A stretch of DNA of 64,000 bases from Mucilaginibacter sabulilitoris (GTDB taxonomy: Bacteria; Bacteroidota; Bacteroidia; Sphingobacteriales; Sphingobacteriaceae), in assembly GCF_034262375.1 (NCBI RefSeq), contig NZ_CP139558.1:4774001-4838000 (forward strand). Reading direction: 5' to 3'. A model generated the notes under the pieces. That model had not been told where the DNA came from. It saw only the letters and a list, made by a program, of their open reading frames with translations, and ran no database searches. How positions within the stretch are numbered: position 1 is the stretch's first letter; every line of letters begins with the position of its first letter. Made by a program: the position numbers and the translations under genes. Below, in pieces: positions 49,902 to 59,432 of this stretch.

Positions 49902-50978
49902 TTAGTCCGCATCACTATAATTTGAGGATTCCAGGATATACGGGTCATCTATTCCTGTATCACTCAGGGAAGTTCTGAAAGCCCGACGGTAATCGGATGG
50001 CGTAGTCATCAGTAGCCTTAAAAAGGTTCGCCTCATTGAACTTAGGCCGCCCAAGCCGCATAGCTCAGCTATATTTTCCAGTGAATTATCTGTGTCCTCC
50101 AATAATTTTCTTGCTTCCTCTACCCGGACCTTTTCAACAAACTTGGCCGGGGGGATACCAGTCTGCTTATGAAATACCCTTGTAAAATTTCGTGTACTCA
50201 TGTTTAAGTGGTCTGCGATCCGGCGAACGTCCATATTCTCATGTAAATGCTCTTTAACCCAATTACGTAACTTAAGGCTAAGGCCTGAGCTGTCATAGGA
50301 AGAAAGCAAGCTTCCGAACTGGCTTTGATAACCAGGTCTGTACCGATAAACCACCAATTCCCTGGCCACCCTAATGGCAAGTTCCTTTCCAAAATCTTCC
50401 TCAACCATAGCCAAAGCCATATCTACTCCTGATGAGACACCGCCTGAAGTGTATATATGGCCATCTTTGGCATAAAATAGATTCGTATCAACATGTAGTT
50501 GCGGATAGTTTCGCTGCAGTTTTTCATTAAGGTTCCAGTGTGTGGTTACCTTGTGTTGGTTTATCAAACCTGCCTTTGCCAGCGCAAATGTACCCGCACA
50601 TACTGACCCGATCCGTCGCGTATTTTTTTCTGTTCTTTTAGCAAGCCATGTATAAAATGGCTGGAATAAGTTAACAGGACTTTCGTGGAACTCATAATTG
50701 CATATGATGAGTGTGTCTATGCTTGACTTGATATCCATTGCGCTGGTATCGCATAGAATCTTTATACCTGCTCCGGTGGTAACTTTTTTATCTGCCGTGG
50801 GTGCAGCAATTTGAACTTCATACTCATCGTTCGACCCTGAATCTTTGAGAAATATGTTGGTAGTGGTAAATACATCAGAAGGACCCACAAAATCCATAAG
50901 CATACGACCTGTCATCGCAACGATTACGACCTTTTTTTTCTGCTTTGTATGATCGGATATTAAAACCTCATCTTTCAT
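49902..50978 (-). CDS. GlxA-type regulator: DJ-1/PfpI domain plus AraC helix-turn-helix
   Basis: About 358 residues from the ATG at 50978; the frame runs 14 codons further to an ATG at 51020, but that stretch matches the non-coding leader conserved before the second GlxA gene at 63937. KKKVVIVAMTGRMLMDFVGPSDVF and RIGSVCAGTFALAKAGLINQHKVTTHW (nucleophile-elbow Cys) form the DJ-1/PfpI domain. LRNWVKEHLHENMDVRRIADHLNMSTRNFTRVFHKQTGIPPAKFVEKVRVEEARKLLEDTDNSLENIAELCGL is the AraC double helix-turn-helix. It regulates unknown targets. Confidence 0.92.
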   Translation of the reverse strand: MKDEVLISDHTKQKKKVVIVAMTGRMLMDFVGPSDVFTTTNIFLKDSGSNDEYEVQIAAPTADKKVTTGAGIKILCDTSAMDIKSSIDTLIICNYEFHESPVNLFQPFYTWLAKRTEKNTRRIGSVCAGTFALAKAGLINQHKVTTHWNLNEKLQRNYPQLHVDTNLFYAKDGHIYTSGGVSSGVDMALAMVEEDFGKELAIRVARELVVYRYRPGYQSQFGSLLSSYDSSGLSLKLRNWVKEHLHENMDVRRIADHLNMSTRNFTRVFHKQTGIPPAKFVEKVRVEEARKLLEDTDNSLENIAELCGLGGLSSMRRTFLRLLMTTPSDYRRAFRTSLSDTGIDDPYILESSNYSDAD

Positions 50979-51005
50979 GACAACAAATTTACGAGTTGAT
51001 TTAGT

Positions 51006-51044
51006 TGTCTCAAAGGACATAAATAGCGCACTTTAGGCCATTTT
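51006..51044 (-). promoter_or_regulatory. Conserved leader/promoter of the GlxA-type gene
   Basis: On the minus strand, ATGGCCTAAA is followed after about ten bases by TTTATGTCCTTTGAGACA. About 32 of 39 bases are shared with 63871-63909, at the same place before the second GlxA-type gene. TGTC-N6-GACA is a dyad inside it. The element also encodes MSFET in both copies; in the second copy that frame stops before the real start. Confidence 0.6.
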
Positions 51045-51196
51045 GAGTTTTTTATAATTATTCTTCATTCAAAGAAATATAAATAAATAAATATTTGATT
51101 ATCAAATATTTAAAATCATAAACTAAATAATGTTGTGTCGAAAAACACCTCAGTTTGCTCCGTCGAAAACTTAACATTTAAAGATTCGCGACCACT

Positions 51197-51213
51197 TGGA
51201 ATTAGAAATTCCA
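51197..51213. promoter_or_regulatory. Inverted repeat before the TetR gene
   Basis: TGGAATT-AGA-AATTCCA, a perfect 7-bp dyad, 36 bp upstream of the TetR ATG at 51250. It differs from the ACATAC-type operator, so it may be the site of another regulator or part of the core promoter. Confidence 0.4.
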
Positions 51214-51249
51214 GCAAAACATAAATAACTTTGCCCCATACTAATCGGT

Positions 51250-51843
51250 ATGGAAATGTCCAAAGCAGAGTTAACCAGGATTGAAATTCTTAGAAAAGCC
51301 TTTGACTTGATTTATCAAAAAGGGTATCAGGCGACGAGCATTGATGAAATACTGGCAACATTGCAGGTAACGAAAGGAGCATTTTATTACCATTTCAAAA
51401 GTAAGGAAGAAATGGGCATTGCGCTTATTTCGGATGTCATGCACAAGGAGCTTTGGCCTGCCGTAAAAAAATCTATCGGTACTACCAAAGATTTTAGAAA
51501 AAACCTTTATAAGATGCTGAAAGACCTTCTTATTGATCATCCTGTTCTGAATAGCGAATATGGTTGTCCTTCGGTAAACCTTATCCAGGAAATGGCACCG
51601 TTAAATGAACGTTTTCGTAAAACACTTAAAAAGAATTTAAGTGAATGGCAGAAACTTATCGAGGATGAAATCGTCAGGGCTCAGGGTGCAGGTCAATTAA
51701 GTGCAGATCATGATCCACGGAATATTGCCTTATATGTGATCACTTTATACCATGGTGCCCGGAACATGGGCAAAGTGCTTGGCAAGTCTTATTATGCTAC
51801 TTTTTTGAAAGAGTATGACAAATATCTTCACTCGTTAAAATAA
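51250..51843 (+). CDS. TetR-family regulator, probable controller of both heme/efflux units
   Basis: 197 residues. TRIEILRKAFDLIYQKGYQATSIDEILATLQVTKGAFYYHFKSKEEMGIALI is a standard TetR helix-turn-helix. The ligand domain contains EYGCPSVNLIQEMAPLNERFRKTLKKNLSEW with a Cys, as in the YcdC/AcrR-like sub-group. It lies between the two identical palindromes (49700-49723 and 51894-51913), the best candidates for its operators. Repression of the DUF3817-SCO-peroxidase series and the DUF420-RND-heme series is therefore inferred. Confidence 0.9.
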   Translation: MEMSKAELTRIEILRKAFDLIYQKGYQATSIDEILATLQVTKGAFYYHFKSKEEMGIALISDVMHKELWPAVKKSIGTTKDFRKNLYKMLKDLLIDHPVLNSEYGCPSVNLIQEMAPLNERFRKTLKKNLSEWQKLIEDEIVRAQGAGQLSADHDPRNIALYVITLYHGARNMGKVLGKSYYATFLKEYDKYLHSLK

Positions 51844-51893
51844 CAGGCATATGCTAACATTTCTATCATGACCATTCAAATATCCTGTCCAAA

Positions 51894-51915
51894 AACATAC
51901 TATGTGGTATGTTAT
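51894..51915. promoter_or_regulatory. TetR-type operator, right copy
   Basis: AACATAC-TATGTG-GTATGTT at 51894-51913, a dyad with 7-bp arms, extended on the right to TAT. It precedes the DUF420 gene by about 115 bp, with identical core and spacer to the left copy. Confidence 0.75.
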
Positions 51916-52028
51916 TTTACTTTCTCTGATCACTTGACTATGCTATCCTTTGATAACTATTTTAAATACTTATCACTTGAACCGAATACGCTAATGAAAC
52001 CGACTATTACCACCATATTTTTAAATTA

Positions 52029-52565
52029 ATGCCACAAAGAAATTATAAACCGCTTATATGGGTGCTCACCATCGCTATCAATGGTTTGATAACGCTTGCC
52101 TTTTTCCTGCCTAAAATCTCTTCATTTAAGGGGCATGATTTTTCAAAGCTGCCGCTCCTTAACGCTATTTTAAACGGTTTAACCTTTCTTGCATTAATGA
52201 TTGCGCTATACGCAATACGCCGGAAAAAAATACGCATGCACCGAACATTTGTATTTCTTGCGTTTTCTTTTACTTCGATTTTTCTGTTTTCCTATTTACT
52301 CTATCATTTTTCCACGCCATCAACCAGGTATGGCGGTGAAGGTTTACTTAGGGCTGCTTATTTTTTCATTTTAGTCACACATGTTTTTTTAGCTGCCCTG
52401 ATTGTGCCACTTTCACTATTGACAATGGCATTCGGATTAAACAATCAGCTAATCCGGCATCGCAAAATTGCCCGATGGACCATGCCGATCTGGTTGTACG
52501 TCAGCGCTACCGGGGTAATTGTATACTTACTTATTTCGCCTTATTACCATCATTTAACAGGATAG
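52029..52565 (+). CDS. DUF420-family membrane protein
   Basis: 178 residues with about five membrane segments. RRKKIRMHRTFVFLAFSFTSIFLFSYLLYHF, LLRAAYFFILVTHVFLAALIVPLSLLTM and HRKIARWTMPIWLYVSATGVIVYLLI carry the spaced His residues (MHR, YHF, THV, RHRKIARWT) of DUF420, a family related to CtaM and cytochrome oxidase assembly. It is the first gene after the right TetR operator and before the RND pump. Confidence 0.88.
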   Translation: MPQRNYKPLIWVLTIAINGLITLAFFLPKISSFKGHDFSKLPLLNAILNGLTFLALMIALYAIRRKKIRMHRTFVFLAFSFTSIFLFSYLLYHFSTPSTRYGGEGLLRAAYFFILVTHVFLAALIVPLSLLTMAFGLNNQLIRHRKIARWTMPIWLYVSATGVIVYLLISPYYHHLTG

Positions 52566-52651
52566 CAATGCCATGGATTTCACATAGAAGCTATCGGTGA
52601 ATTTGGTTCACTCTTTTTATCACACATTTCTAACATATCAAATCAATTTTT

Positions 52652-53788
52652 ATGAAAAAGAATCTGTTACATGGAATGATAATTCCAGCTATTATATTTT
52701 CTTCCTGTACATCGGGGAATCAGCAGGCGCAGAACACGACTGCACCTGAAGTACCGGTGACCATCGTAAACCAGACCGATGCGGTGGTCTATAATGAATA
52801 TCCGGCGAAATTGGAAGGCCAGACCGATGTGGAGATTCGTTCGCAGGTCAACGGCCTTCTGGAAAAAATATTCGTAGAAGAAGGAACATATGTCGAAAAA
52901 GGAACACCACTGTTCCAGATTGATGCACGCCCTTTCCAGGAAGCATATAACAACGCCCAAGCCGAATCATTAGCGGCGAAGGCAGACGTGGCAACGGCAA
53001 GAATTGAGGTGGAAAAGCTTACGGCACTTGTACAAAATAAAGTGGTCTCTACTTATCAATTGCAAACCGCGCAGGCAGCATATGATGCTGCGGCGGCGCG
53101 TGAAAGGCAAGCGCTAGCAAAAGCCGGAAATGCCAAAATCACACTGGGCTTCGCAACCATTAAAGCTCCGGTGAGCGGTTATATTGGTCGCCTCGGGAAG
53201 AAAACCGGCAGCCTGGTGGCTCCGTCGGACGCACAACCGTTATCTTACTTGTCTGATAACAGGGAAGTGCATGCTTACTTTTCTGTTGGTGAAGCTGATT
53301 TTGTCGCCTTTAAGGATGGTTTGAAGGGTACTTCTATTGCTGAGAAATTAAAAAACGCCTCAGCAGTGACCATGGTACTTTCCGGCGGTACAGCTTATCC
53401 GCAAACCGGTAAACTGGATATGGTGGATGCCGCATTCGATAAATCCACTGGTGCAATTACTCTACGGGCAACGTTTCCGAACAAAGACGGTTTGCTTCGT
53501 TCCGGGAACTCAGGCAGAATTAAACTGGGACTTAAACAGACTGACGTTATTGCAGTGCCACAGGCAACTACTTTTGAACTGCAGGACAAAACCTTTGCGT
53601 TTATAGTAGATCAAAGCAACCAGATCCGTCAAGTCGCCTTAACCATTTCGGGTTCAACTGATAATATGTATTACATCTCCGGCGGTCTGAAAACAGGTGA
53701 CCGTTTGGTATTGAAAGGCCAGGAATCCCTCAAAGATGGCATGCCTGTTAAAGCTGAAATATCTAACGCAAAAATGGCCAGCAACTAA
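52652..53788 (+). CDS. RND efflux periplasmic adaptor (MFP) lipoprotein
   Basis: 378 residues. Lipoprotein signal (IPAIIFSSCTSGNQQ). The barrel-sandwich/lipoyl and hairpin elements are typical: VEIRSQVNGLLEKIFVEEGTYVEKGTPLFQIDARPFQEAYNNAQAE, KADVATARIEVEKLTALVQNKVVSTYQLQTAQAAYDAA, TIKAPVSGYIGRLGKKTGSLVAPSDAQPL. It joins the inner-membrane pump and outer-membrane channel encoded just downstream (20-bp and 27-bp gaps), forming a tripartite exporter. Confidence 0.95.
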   Translation: MKKNLLHGMIIPAIIFSSCTSGNQQAQNTTAPEVPVTIVNQTDAVVYNEYPAKLEGQTDVEIRSQVNGLLEKIFVEEGTYVEKGTPLFQIDARPFQEAYNNAQAESLAAKADVATARIEVEKLTALVQNKVVSTYQLQTAQAAYDAAAARERQALAKAGNAKITLGFATIKAPVSGYIGRLGKKTGSLVAPSDAQPLSYLSDNREVHAYFSVGEADFVAFKDGLKGTSIAEKLKNASAVTMVLSGGTAYPQTGKLDMVDAAFDKSTGAITLRATFPNKDGLLRSGNSGRIKLGLKQTDVIAVPQATTFELQDKTFAFIVDQSNQIRQVALTISGSTDNMYYISGGLKTGDRLVLKGQESLKDGMPVKAEISNAKMASN

Positions 53789-53808
53789 CACCCTCAAATT
53801 ATTACACC

Positions 53809-56800
53809 ATGTTAAAAGTTTTTATCGATAAGCCGGTTATCGCCACGGTGGTCTCCATCATGCTGGTAATTCTCGGTGCGGTAGGCCTTATGGGGCTACC
53901 CATTCAACAATTCCCTGATATAGCTCCCCCTGTGGTACAGGTGTCAGCTAACTATCCCGGTGCAAATGCAGAAACGATGGTACGCGCGGTAGCGCCGCCA
54001 TTGGAGGAAGCAATCAACGGGGTTGAAAATATGACCTATATGAGTTCCACCTCGAGCAACGATGGAACATTAACGATTTCAGTTTACTTTAAATTAGGAA
54101 CTGATCCGGATCAGGCAGCGGTAAATGTACAGAACCGGGTATCATCGGCAACCGGGCTTTTACCGCCGGAGGTGGTTCAGGCAGGTATCACCACGCAAAA
54201 AGTCCAGAATTCGCTTATTATGGCCATTAACCTGATGAGTGATAGGCCTAAACTGTATGATGCAACTTATCTGACCAACTACGCACAAATCAATATCATT
54301 CCCGAACTTAAACGTATTCAAGGCGTTGGCCAGGTGACTTTTTATGGCAGCAACAAAGATTACTCCATGCGTATATGGCTTAATCCGGCACAAATGGCCG
54401 CTTACAACATTACTCCAACGGAGGTGATGGCAGCCGTCAAAAGCAAAAATCAGGAAGCAGCCCCCGGAAGATTTGGTGAGTCAAGCAACCGTTCTTTTGA
54501 GTATGTACTTAAGTATCCCGGAAAATATACTAAGCCGGAGGATTATGGAAATATGATCATCAGGGCGAATGCTGATGGCAGTATGTTAAAGCTCAAAGAT
54601 GTTGCAAAGGTTGAACTGGGTAGCTATACTTACAGTTTGCTCAATACCGTAAACGACAAACAAAGTGTTCTTTTCCAAGTCATCCAATTGCCCGGCTCTA
54701 ATTCAAGGGATATACAGACCAAGGTAGCTGAGTTTCTAAAAAAAGCGGAGAAGGATTTTCCACCCGGAATTAAACAGCAGATACTTTACAATACCAAGGA
54801 TATGCTGGATCAATCCATTGACCAGGTGGAGCATACTTTAATTGAAGCCTTCATCCTCGTTTTTATTGTGGTTTATCTATTCCTGCAGGATTTTCGTTCC
54901 ACATTGATTCCTGCGATAGCGGTACCTGTGGCCCTTATCGGTACTTTCTTTTTTATGTCTGTCTTTGGGTTTTCCATCAATCTGCTGACCTTATTTGCGC
55001 TTGTACTCGCCATCGGAATTGTGGTGGATGATGCTATCGTGGTCGTGGAAGCCGTACATTCCAAATTAGAGCATCGGAACATGACACCAAAGAAAGCCAC
55101 GATGGCTGCCATGCATGAGATCACCGGAGCGATCATTTCCATCACACTGGTCATGGCTGCTGTATTTCTTCCGGCCGGTTTCATGAAAGGTTCAGCTGGT
55201 GTGTTTTACCGTCAGTTCGCGTTTACCCTTGCCATTGCTATTGCCATATCTGCCCTGAATGCGCTAACCCTTAGCCCGGCTTTATGTGCCTTATTATTGA
55301 AAGATGTGAATCATGATCACCGCGAAAAGCCAACAACTTTCAAACAGCGATTTTTCTTTGCTTTTAATAAAGGATTTGAGACCGTGACCGGTAAGTATGT
55401 CGGAGCTGTAAAAAAAATGATCCAGTTCAAATGGCTCAGTATGGGTGGACTGGTGTTGATTGTTCTGGTTACCGGATGGCTTATTCGACGGACGCCGACC
55501 GGCTTTATTCCATCCGAGGATTTAGGCTTTATCGCCATCTCGGTGAATCTTCCGCCAGGATCTTCTATGAACAGAACACAGGCATTTCTGGATGAAGCGG
55601 CTAACAAAGTAAGAGATATGAAAGCAAAATTTGCTTTCAATGAAGTAGCAGGTTTCAATGTATTGACCAGTTCAACGAGCCCATCTTCCGGTGTAGCGTT
55701 TTTCAGGATGAAAAAAGATGGTGAACGCGGTGATATGAATGATGTTGGGGCGAATATAGCTGAACTGCAAAAGCGCCTCAATACGATAAAGGGTGCCCAA
55801 TGCTTCGTGTTTTCTTTTCCGACTGTACCAGGGTTCAGCAATGTAGATGCGCTTGATTTTGTGCTGGAGGATAAGGCAGGCGGAAAGCTGGATAAATTTG
55901 GTGGAATCGCAAACCGCTTTATTGCCGAATTGATGAAGCGCAAGGAAATCGCTGTTGCGTTCACGACATTTCGTGCTGATTACCCTCAATATGAAATGGT
56001 CCTGGATCATGAAAAGATCGAGCAGCTGGAGGTTGACGAAAAGGATGTACTAAGCACCATGCAGGCCTATTTCGGTAGTGCGCAGGTTTCCGATTTTAAC
56101 CGTTTCGGTAAGTATTACCGGGTCATGGTGCAGGCGGAGCAGGAAGAACGTGCCGATCCAGCCTCTATGAATCAAATTTATGTAAAGAACAAGACGGGTG
56201 ACATGGTACCTGTTAAAACGATGATCAGGTTAAGAAGAGTGTATGGCCCGGAAGCGATTACTCGTTACAACCTCTTTAATTCAATCGGTGTCAATGCGGT
56301 GCCAAAACCAGGCTATAGTACAGGAAGTGCTATCCAGGCCGTTCGCGAAGTAGCCGCAAGCCAGCTGCCCACAGGTTATTCATTCGAATTTTCCGGGATG
56401 ACAAGGGAGGAAATTTCTTCCGGCGGCCAATCGGTGATCATTTTTGTTCTCTCTCTTTTATTCGTTTACTTCTTATTATGCGCCCAGTATAACAGCTATA
56501 TTCTTCCACTGGCGGTAGTACTTTCCGTGCCGACCGGTATTATCGGAGTTTTTATAGCAATTGGGCTGACCGGCATCGATAATAATATTTATATCCAGGT
56601 AGCCCTTGTAATGCTGATCGGATTGCTGGCAAAAAATGCTATTCTAATCGTTGAATTTGCAGTGCAACGCAGACATGCCGGCCACACCCTGGTGGCATCG
56701 GCACTGGAAGCTGCCAAACTTCGGATTCGACCGATCATTATGACTTCCATTGCATTCGTGGCAGGTATTTCCCCCATGATGCGGGCTACCGGGCCATCTG

Positions 56801-56985
56801 CTATGGGTAATCATTCCATTAGCATCGGCGCGGCCGGGGGGATGTTAGGCGGAGTTGTCCTGGGTTTATTTATTATACCGGTTCTGTTTGTGGTTTTCCA
56901 GGCCCTGCATGAAAAAGTCTCAGGAAATAAAGTCCATTCGGAACCCGAGTCTAAACTGGTATTAGAAGCGGAAGCAGTCAATTAA
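53809..56985 (+). CDS. RND multidrug efflux permease (HAE1, AcrB/MexB type)
   Basis: 1058 residues. MLKVFIDKPVIATVVSIMLVILGAVGLMGLPIQQFPDIAPPVVQVSANYPGA is the standard RND start. The TM4 Asp pair is in ALVLAIGIVVDDAIVVVEAV, the Lys-containing TM10 in LLAKNAILIVEFAVQ. Two duplicated halves with large periplasmic loops are present, and the length fits AcrB. It should export hydrophobic drugs or toxic heme-related compounds using proton motive force. Its context with heme genes makes the second substrate class worth considering (inference). Confidence 0.96.
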   Translation: MLKVFIDKPVIATVVSIMLVILGAVGLMGLPIQQFPDIAPPVVQVSANYPGANAETMVRAVAPPLEEAINGVENMTYMSSTSSNDGTLTISVYFKLGTDPDQAAVNVQNRVSSATGLLPPEVVQAGITTQKVQNSLIMAINLMSDRPKLYDATYLTNYAQINIIPELKRIQGVGQVTFYGSNKDYSMRIWLNPAQMAAYNITPTEVMAAVKSKNQEAAPGRFGESSNRSFEYVLKYPGKYTKPEDYGNMIIRANADGSMLKLKDVAKVELGSYTYSLLNTVNDKQSVLFQVIQLPGSNSRDIQTKVAEFLKKAEKDFPPGIKQQILYNTKDMLDQSIDQVEHTLIEAFILVFIVVYLFLQDFRSTLIPAIAVPVALIGTFFFMSVFGFSINLLTLFALVLAIGIVVDDAIVVVEAVHSKLEHRNMTPKKATMAAMHEITGAIISITLVMAAVFLPAGFMKGSAGVFYRQFAFTLAIAIAISALNALTLSPALCALLLKDVNHDHREKPTTFKQRFFFAFNKGFETVTGKYVGAVKKMIQFKWLSMGGLVLIVLVTGWLIRRTPTGFIPSEDLGFIAISVNLPPGSSMNRTQAFLDEAANKVRDMKAKFAFNEVAGFNVLTSSTSPSSGVAFFRMKKDGERGDMNDVGANIAELQKRLNTIKGAQCFVFSFPTVPGFSNVDALDFVLEDKAGGKLDKFGGIANRFIAELMKRKEIAVAFTTFRADYPQYEMVLDHEKIEQLEVDEKDVLSTMQAYFGSAQVSDFNRFGKYYRVMVQAEQEERADPASMNQIYVKNKTGDMVPVKTMIRLRRVYGPEAITRYNLFNSIGVNAVPKPGYSTGSAIQAVREVAASQLPTGYSFEFSGMTREEISSGGQSVIIFVLSLLFVYFLLCAQYNSYILPLAVVLSVPTGIIGVFIAIGLTGIDNNIYIQVALVMLIGLLAKNAILIVEFAVQRRHAGHTLVASALEAAKLRIRPIIMTSIAFVAGISPMMRATGPSAMGNHSISIGAAGGMLGGVVLGLFIIPVLFVVFQALHEKVSGNKVHSEPESKLVLEAEAVN

Positions 56986-57012
56986 AAAGCACTCAAATAT
57001 TTAAAATATTCA

Positions 57013-58425
57013 ATGAAAAACTATAATCGAATCATCTTTATTACCGGGTTGCTTTTTACGGTTGCAGGGTGCAAAATCTCTAAAGATGTACAGGCACCCA
57101 AACCGGAATTGCCGGTTACCTTTAATGGTGTGGCAGTGAAAGACACCATAGGTATAGCTGCGCTGCCATGGAAAAGCTTTTTCCATGACGAAGTATTACA
57201 GCGGCTGATCGATAGTGCCCTTGTAAAAAACTTTGACATGCGTATCGCGTTAAAAAACATAGAAGAAGCGCAGCAGGTTGTCAGACAATCCAAGTGGAAC
57301 AATGTACCTACTGTGAACTTCAATGCGACGGCCAGCACCAGTATTCCTTCAAAATACAGTCTCAATGGTTTGACCGCCAGCCAGTTTTTAGGTTCCAATC
57401 ATATAGAGGATTATGCTGCCGGAGCAAACCTTTCCTGGGAAGCTGATATCTGGGGAAGGATTCGTAATACCAATAAAGCGGCGCTTGCTGTTTATCTGCA
57501 AAGCAATGAAGCAAGGAAAACCTTGCAGACTGATCTTGTTGCCAACGTGTCCAAAGGTTATTTCAATCTCCTCATGCTGGACGAACAGCTTCGGGTCGCG
57601 CAGCGTAATATGGCCTTAAGTGACAGTACATTGCACATCGTAGGTGTGCAATACAATTTCGGGCAGGTTACCTCCCTCGCTGTTCAGCAAGCGCAGGCAC
57701 AGCAGCTGACAGCGGCAGAACTTGTTCCGCAATTGGAACAGGAGATCGCATTACAGGAAAATGCACTGCAGATCCTTGCGGGCCAACTGCCGGGCACTGT
57801 CCAACGACACGCCATCCTTGATGAAATCAGGTTCCCTATAGAACTTTCAACAGGCATTCCCTCGGTTATGGTCCGTCAAAGACCGGATGTCAAAAGCCGT
57901 GAGTTAGACTTAATCATCGCTAACGCGAAAGTAAGTATCAATAAGGCTCAAATGTATCCTGAACTTCGGATTACGGCCAGCGGAGGTGTCAATGCGCTGA
58001 AAGCCAGCGACTGGTTCAATATTCCCGGCTCACTCTTTGGCATAGTCGGCGCGAGTGTCCTTCAGCCATTGCTGCAGCATAAGGAATTAAGTACCCAGTA
58101 TAAATTAGCCGGTATCGAGCGGGAGAAAACCGTTATACTTTTTCGGCAAACCGTATTAAAAGCAGTTGGTGAGGTATCAGACGCGATGGTAAAGATCGAG
58201 AAATTAAAAGATCAGGACCTTATCGTAGCTAAACGGGTTGAAACACTTCAGCAGGCGACTGCAAATGCCCATTCACTTTTCAAAAACGGCATGGCGAACT
58301 ACCTGGAGGTAATCACAGCACAAGGAAACGTGCTGCAAAGCGAGCTTGAATTAGCATCCGTAAAACGGCAGGAACTATCCGCAATTGCTGATCTGTACCG
58401 CAGCCTGGGTGGCGGGACTAATTGA
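57013..58425 (+). CDS. TolC/OprM-type outer-membrane efflux lipoprotein
   Basis: 470 residues. Lipoprotein signal (IIFITGLLFTVAGCKIS, Cys20). Two coiled-coil halves are seen: VLQRLIDSALVKNFDMRIALKNIEEAQQVVRQSKWNNVPTVNFNATAS, and VMVRQRPDVKSRELDLIIANAKVSINKAQMYPELRITASGG; the pattern VRQRPDVKSRELDL is typical of NodT-family channels. It completes the RND exporter with the two genes upstream. The next gene starts only 24 bp after its stop. Confidence 0.95.
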   Translation: MKNYNRIIFITGLLFTVAGCKISKDVQAPKPELPVTFNGVAVKDTIGIAALPWKSFFHDEVLQRLIDSALVKNFDMRIALKNIEEAQQVVRQSKWNNVPTVNFNATASTSIPSKYSLNGLTASQFLGSNHIEDYAAGANLSWEADIWGRIRNTNKAALAVYLQSNEARKTLQTDLVANVSKGYFNLLMLDEQLRVAQRNMALSDSTLHIVGVQYNFGQVTSLAVQQAQAQQLTAAELVPQLEQEIALQENALQILAGQLPGTVQRHAILDEIRFPIELSTGIPSVMVRQRPDVKSRELDLIIANAKVSINKAQMYPELRITASGGVNALKASDWFNIPGSLFGIVGASVLQPLLQHKELSTQYKLAGIEREKTVILFRQTVLKAVGEVSDAMVKIEKLKDQDLIVAKRVETLQQATANAHSLFKNGMANYLEVITAQGNVLQSELELASVKRQELSAIADLYRSLGGGTN

Positions 58426-58449
58426 TTGAAGATTACTTATAAAGTGAAT

Positions 58450-59124
58450 ATGAAAATGATTTATCATTCGTGGTGGAAGGCGATGGCGCTGTTGCTGGTG
58501 TTTTCCTCAATTTTTACAGGTTTGCTGCTGCCGGTGCCGCGTCTGGCCATATTACATGAAACCATACGCAATTTATATTTCCATGTCCCCATGTGGATGG
58601 GCATGCTAACTGTTTTTATCATATCGGTTATCTGTAGCATCAATTATTTGCGAACCGGTAAACAGGAATATGACCTGGCTTCTACTGAATGTGTAAAAAC
58701 GGGCTTGTTTTTCTATGTGATGGGATTGATCACCGGAATGATTTGGGCGAAGTTTACCTGGGGTGATTATTGGAGTAATGATCCTAAGCAAAACAGCGCA
58801 GCGATCGGTTGTCTGCTTTATTGCGCCTATCTGATCCTTAGAAATTCCATTGAGGAAGAACAGAAACGCGGGAAGATAGCAGCCATTTATAACATTTTCG
58901 CATTTCCAATAATGGTGGTTTTAATATTTATTCTACCACGAATGACTGATTCGCTGCATCCGGGCAGCGGGGGGAATCCCGCTTTTGGGAAATATGATCT
59001 GGACAATGGCATGAAGGTCGCGTTTTACCCGGCCATGTTGGGATGGAGTTTGGTCGCCGTCTGGATCGCTACCCTCCGTTACCGGATGCAGCTGATCGAT
59101 TATAACCAAAATCAAATTTCTTAA
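58450..59124 (+). CDS. CcmC/CcsA-like heme-handling membrane protein
   Basis: About 224 residues from the ATG at 58450 (MKMIYHSWWKAM); a TTG at 58426 would extend it into the channel gene stop. Six hydrophobic segments. The heme-handling WWD-type motif is TWGDYWSNDPKQNSAAIG, and periplasmic His residues flank it (ETIRNLYFHVPMWMG; DSLHPGSGG). CcmC and CcsA present heme for cytochrome c maturation. Its place directly behind an RND channel gene and before CcmD-like and heme oxygenase genes is unusual. Confidence 0.9.
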   Translation: MKMIYHSWWKAMALLLVFSSIFTGLLLPVPRLAILHETIRNLYFHVPMWMGMLTVFIISVICSINYLRTGKQEYDLASTECVKTGLFFYVMGLITGMIWAKFTWGDYWSNDPKQNSAAIGCLLYCAYLILRNSIEEEQKRGKIAAIYNIFAFPIMVVLIFILPRMTDSLHPGSGGNPAFGKYDLDNGMKVAFYPAMLGWSLVAVWIATLRYRMQLIDYNQNQIS

Positions 59125-59174
59125 TAATTGGCAGGCCTGCGATGTTAACGCTATAGGCCATTTTACGAATAACC

Positions 59175-59432
59175 ATGAAAAAAATCACTACCCTGTTCTT
59201 ATTGCTTTTGAGTGCGATTACCGCCTTTGGACAGAGCAGACAAGAGATCGATATGGCAGATGCCATGCGAAAAAATGGTAAAATATGGGTCGTTGTAGCA
59301 ACTATAGCCATATCGTTTGCCGGCCTGGCCATATATCTGATACGGATTGACAGGAAGCTGAAGCGTATGGAAAGGGTACAAAACGATAATGAACAGCATA
59401 AATCAATTAACTATAAAATCAAAGTCTTATGA
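59175..59432 (+). CDS. CcmD-like small membrane protein
   Basis: 85 residues. Signal-like helix (KKITTLFLLLLSAITAFGQ), then a short periplasmic part (SRQEIDMADAMRKNGKIW), a membrane helix (VVVATIAISFAGLAIYLI) and a cytoplasmic RIDRKLKRMER. This is the layout of Bacteroidota CcmD-like proteins, which help CcmC in heme delivery. The stop overlaps the heme oxygenase ATG by four bases. Confidence 0.8.
   Translation: MKKITTLFLLLLSAITAFGQSRQEIDMADAMRKNGKIWVVVATIAISFAGLAIYLIRIDRKLKRMERVQNDNEQHKSINYKIKVL

Noticed and set aside
55317..55964. 215-codon minus-strand frame inside the RND permease gene
   Set aside because: Serine- and threonine-rich antisense shadow of a fully conserved permease; no family features.
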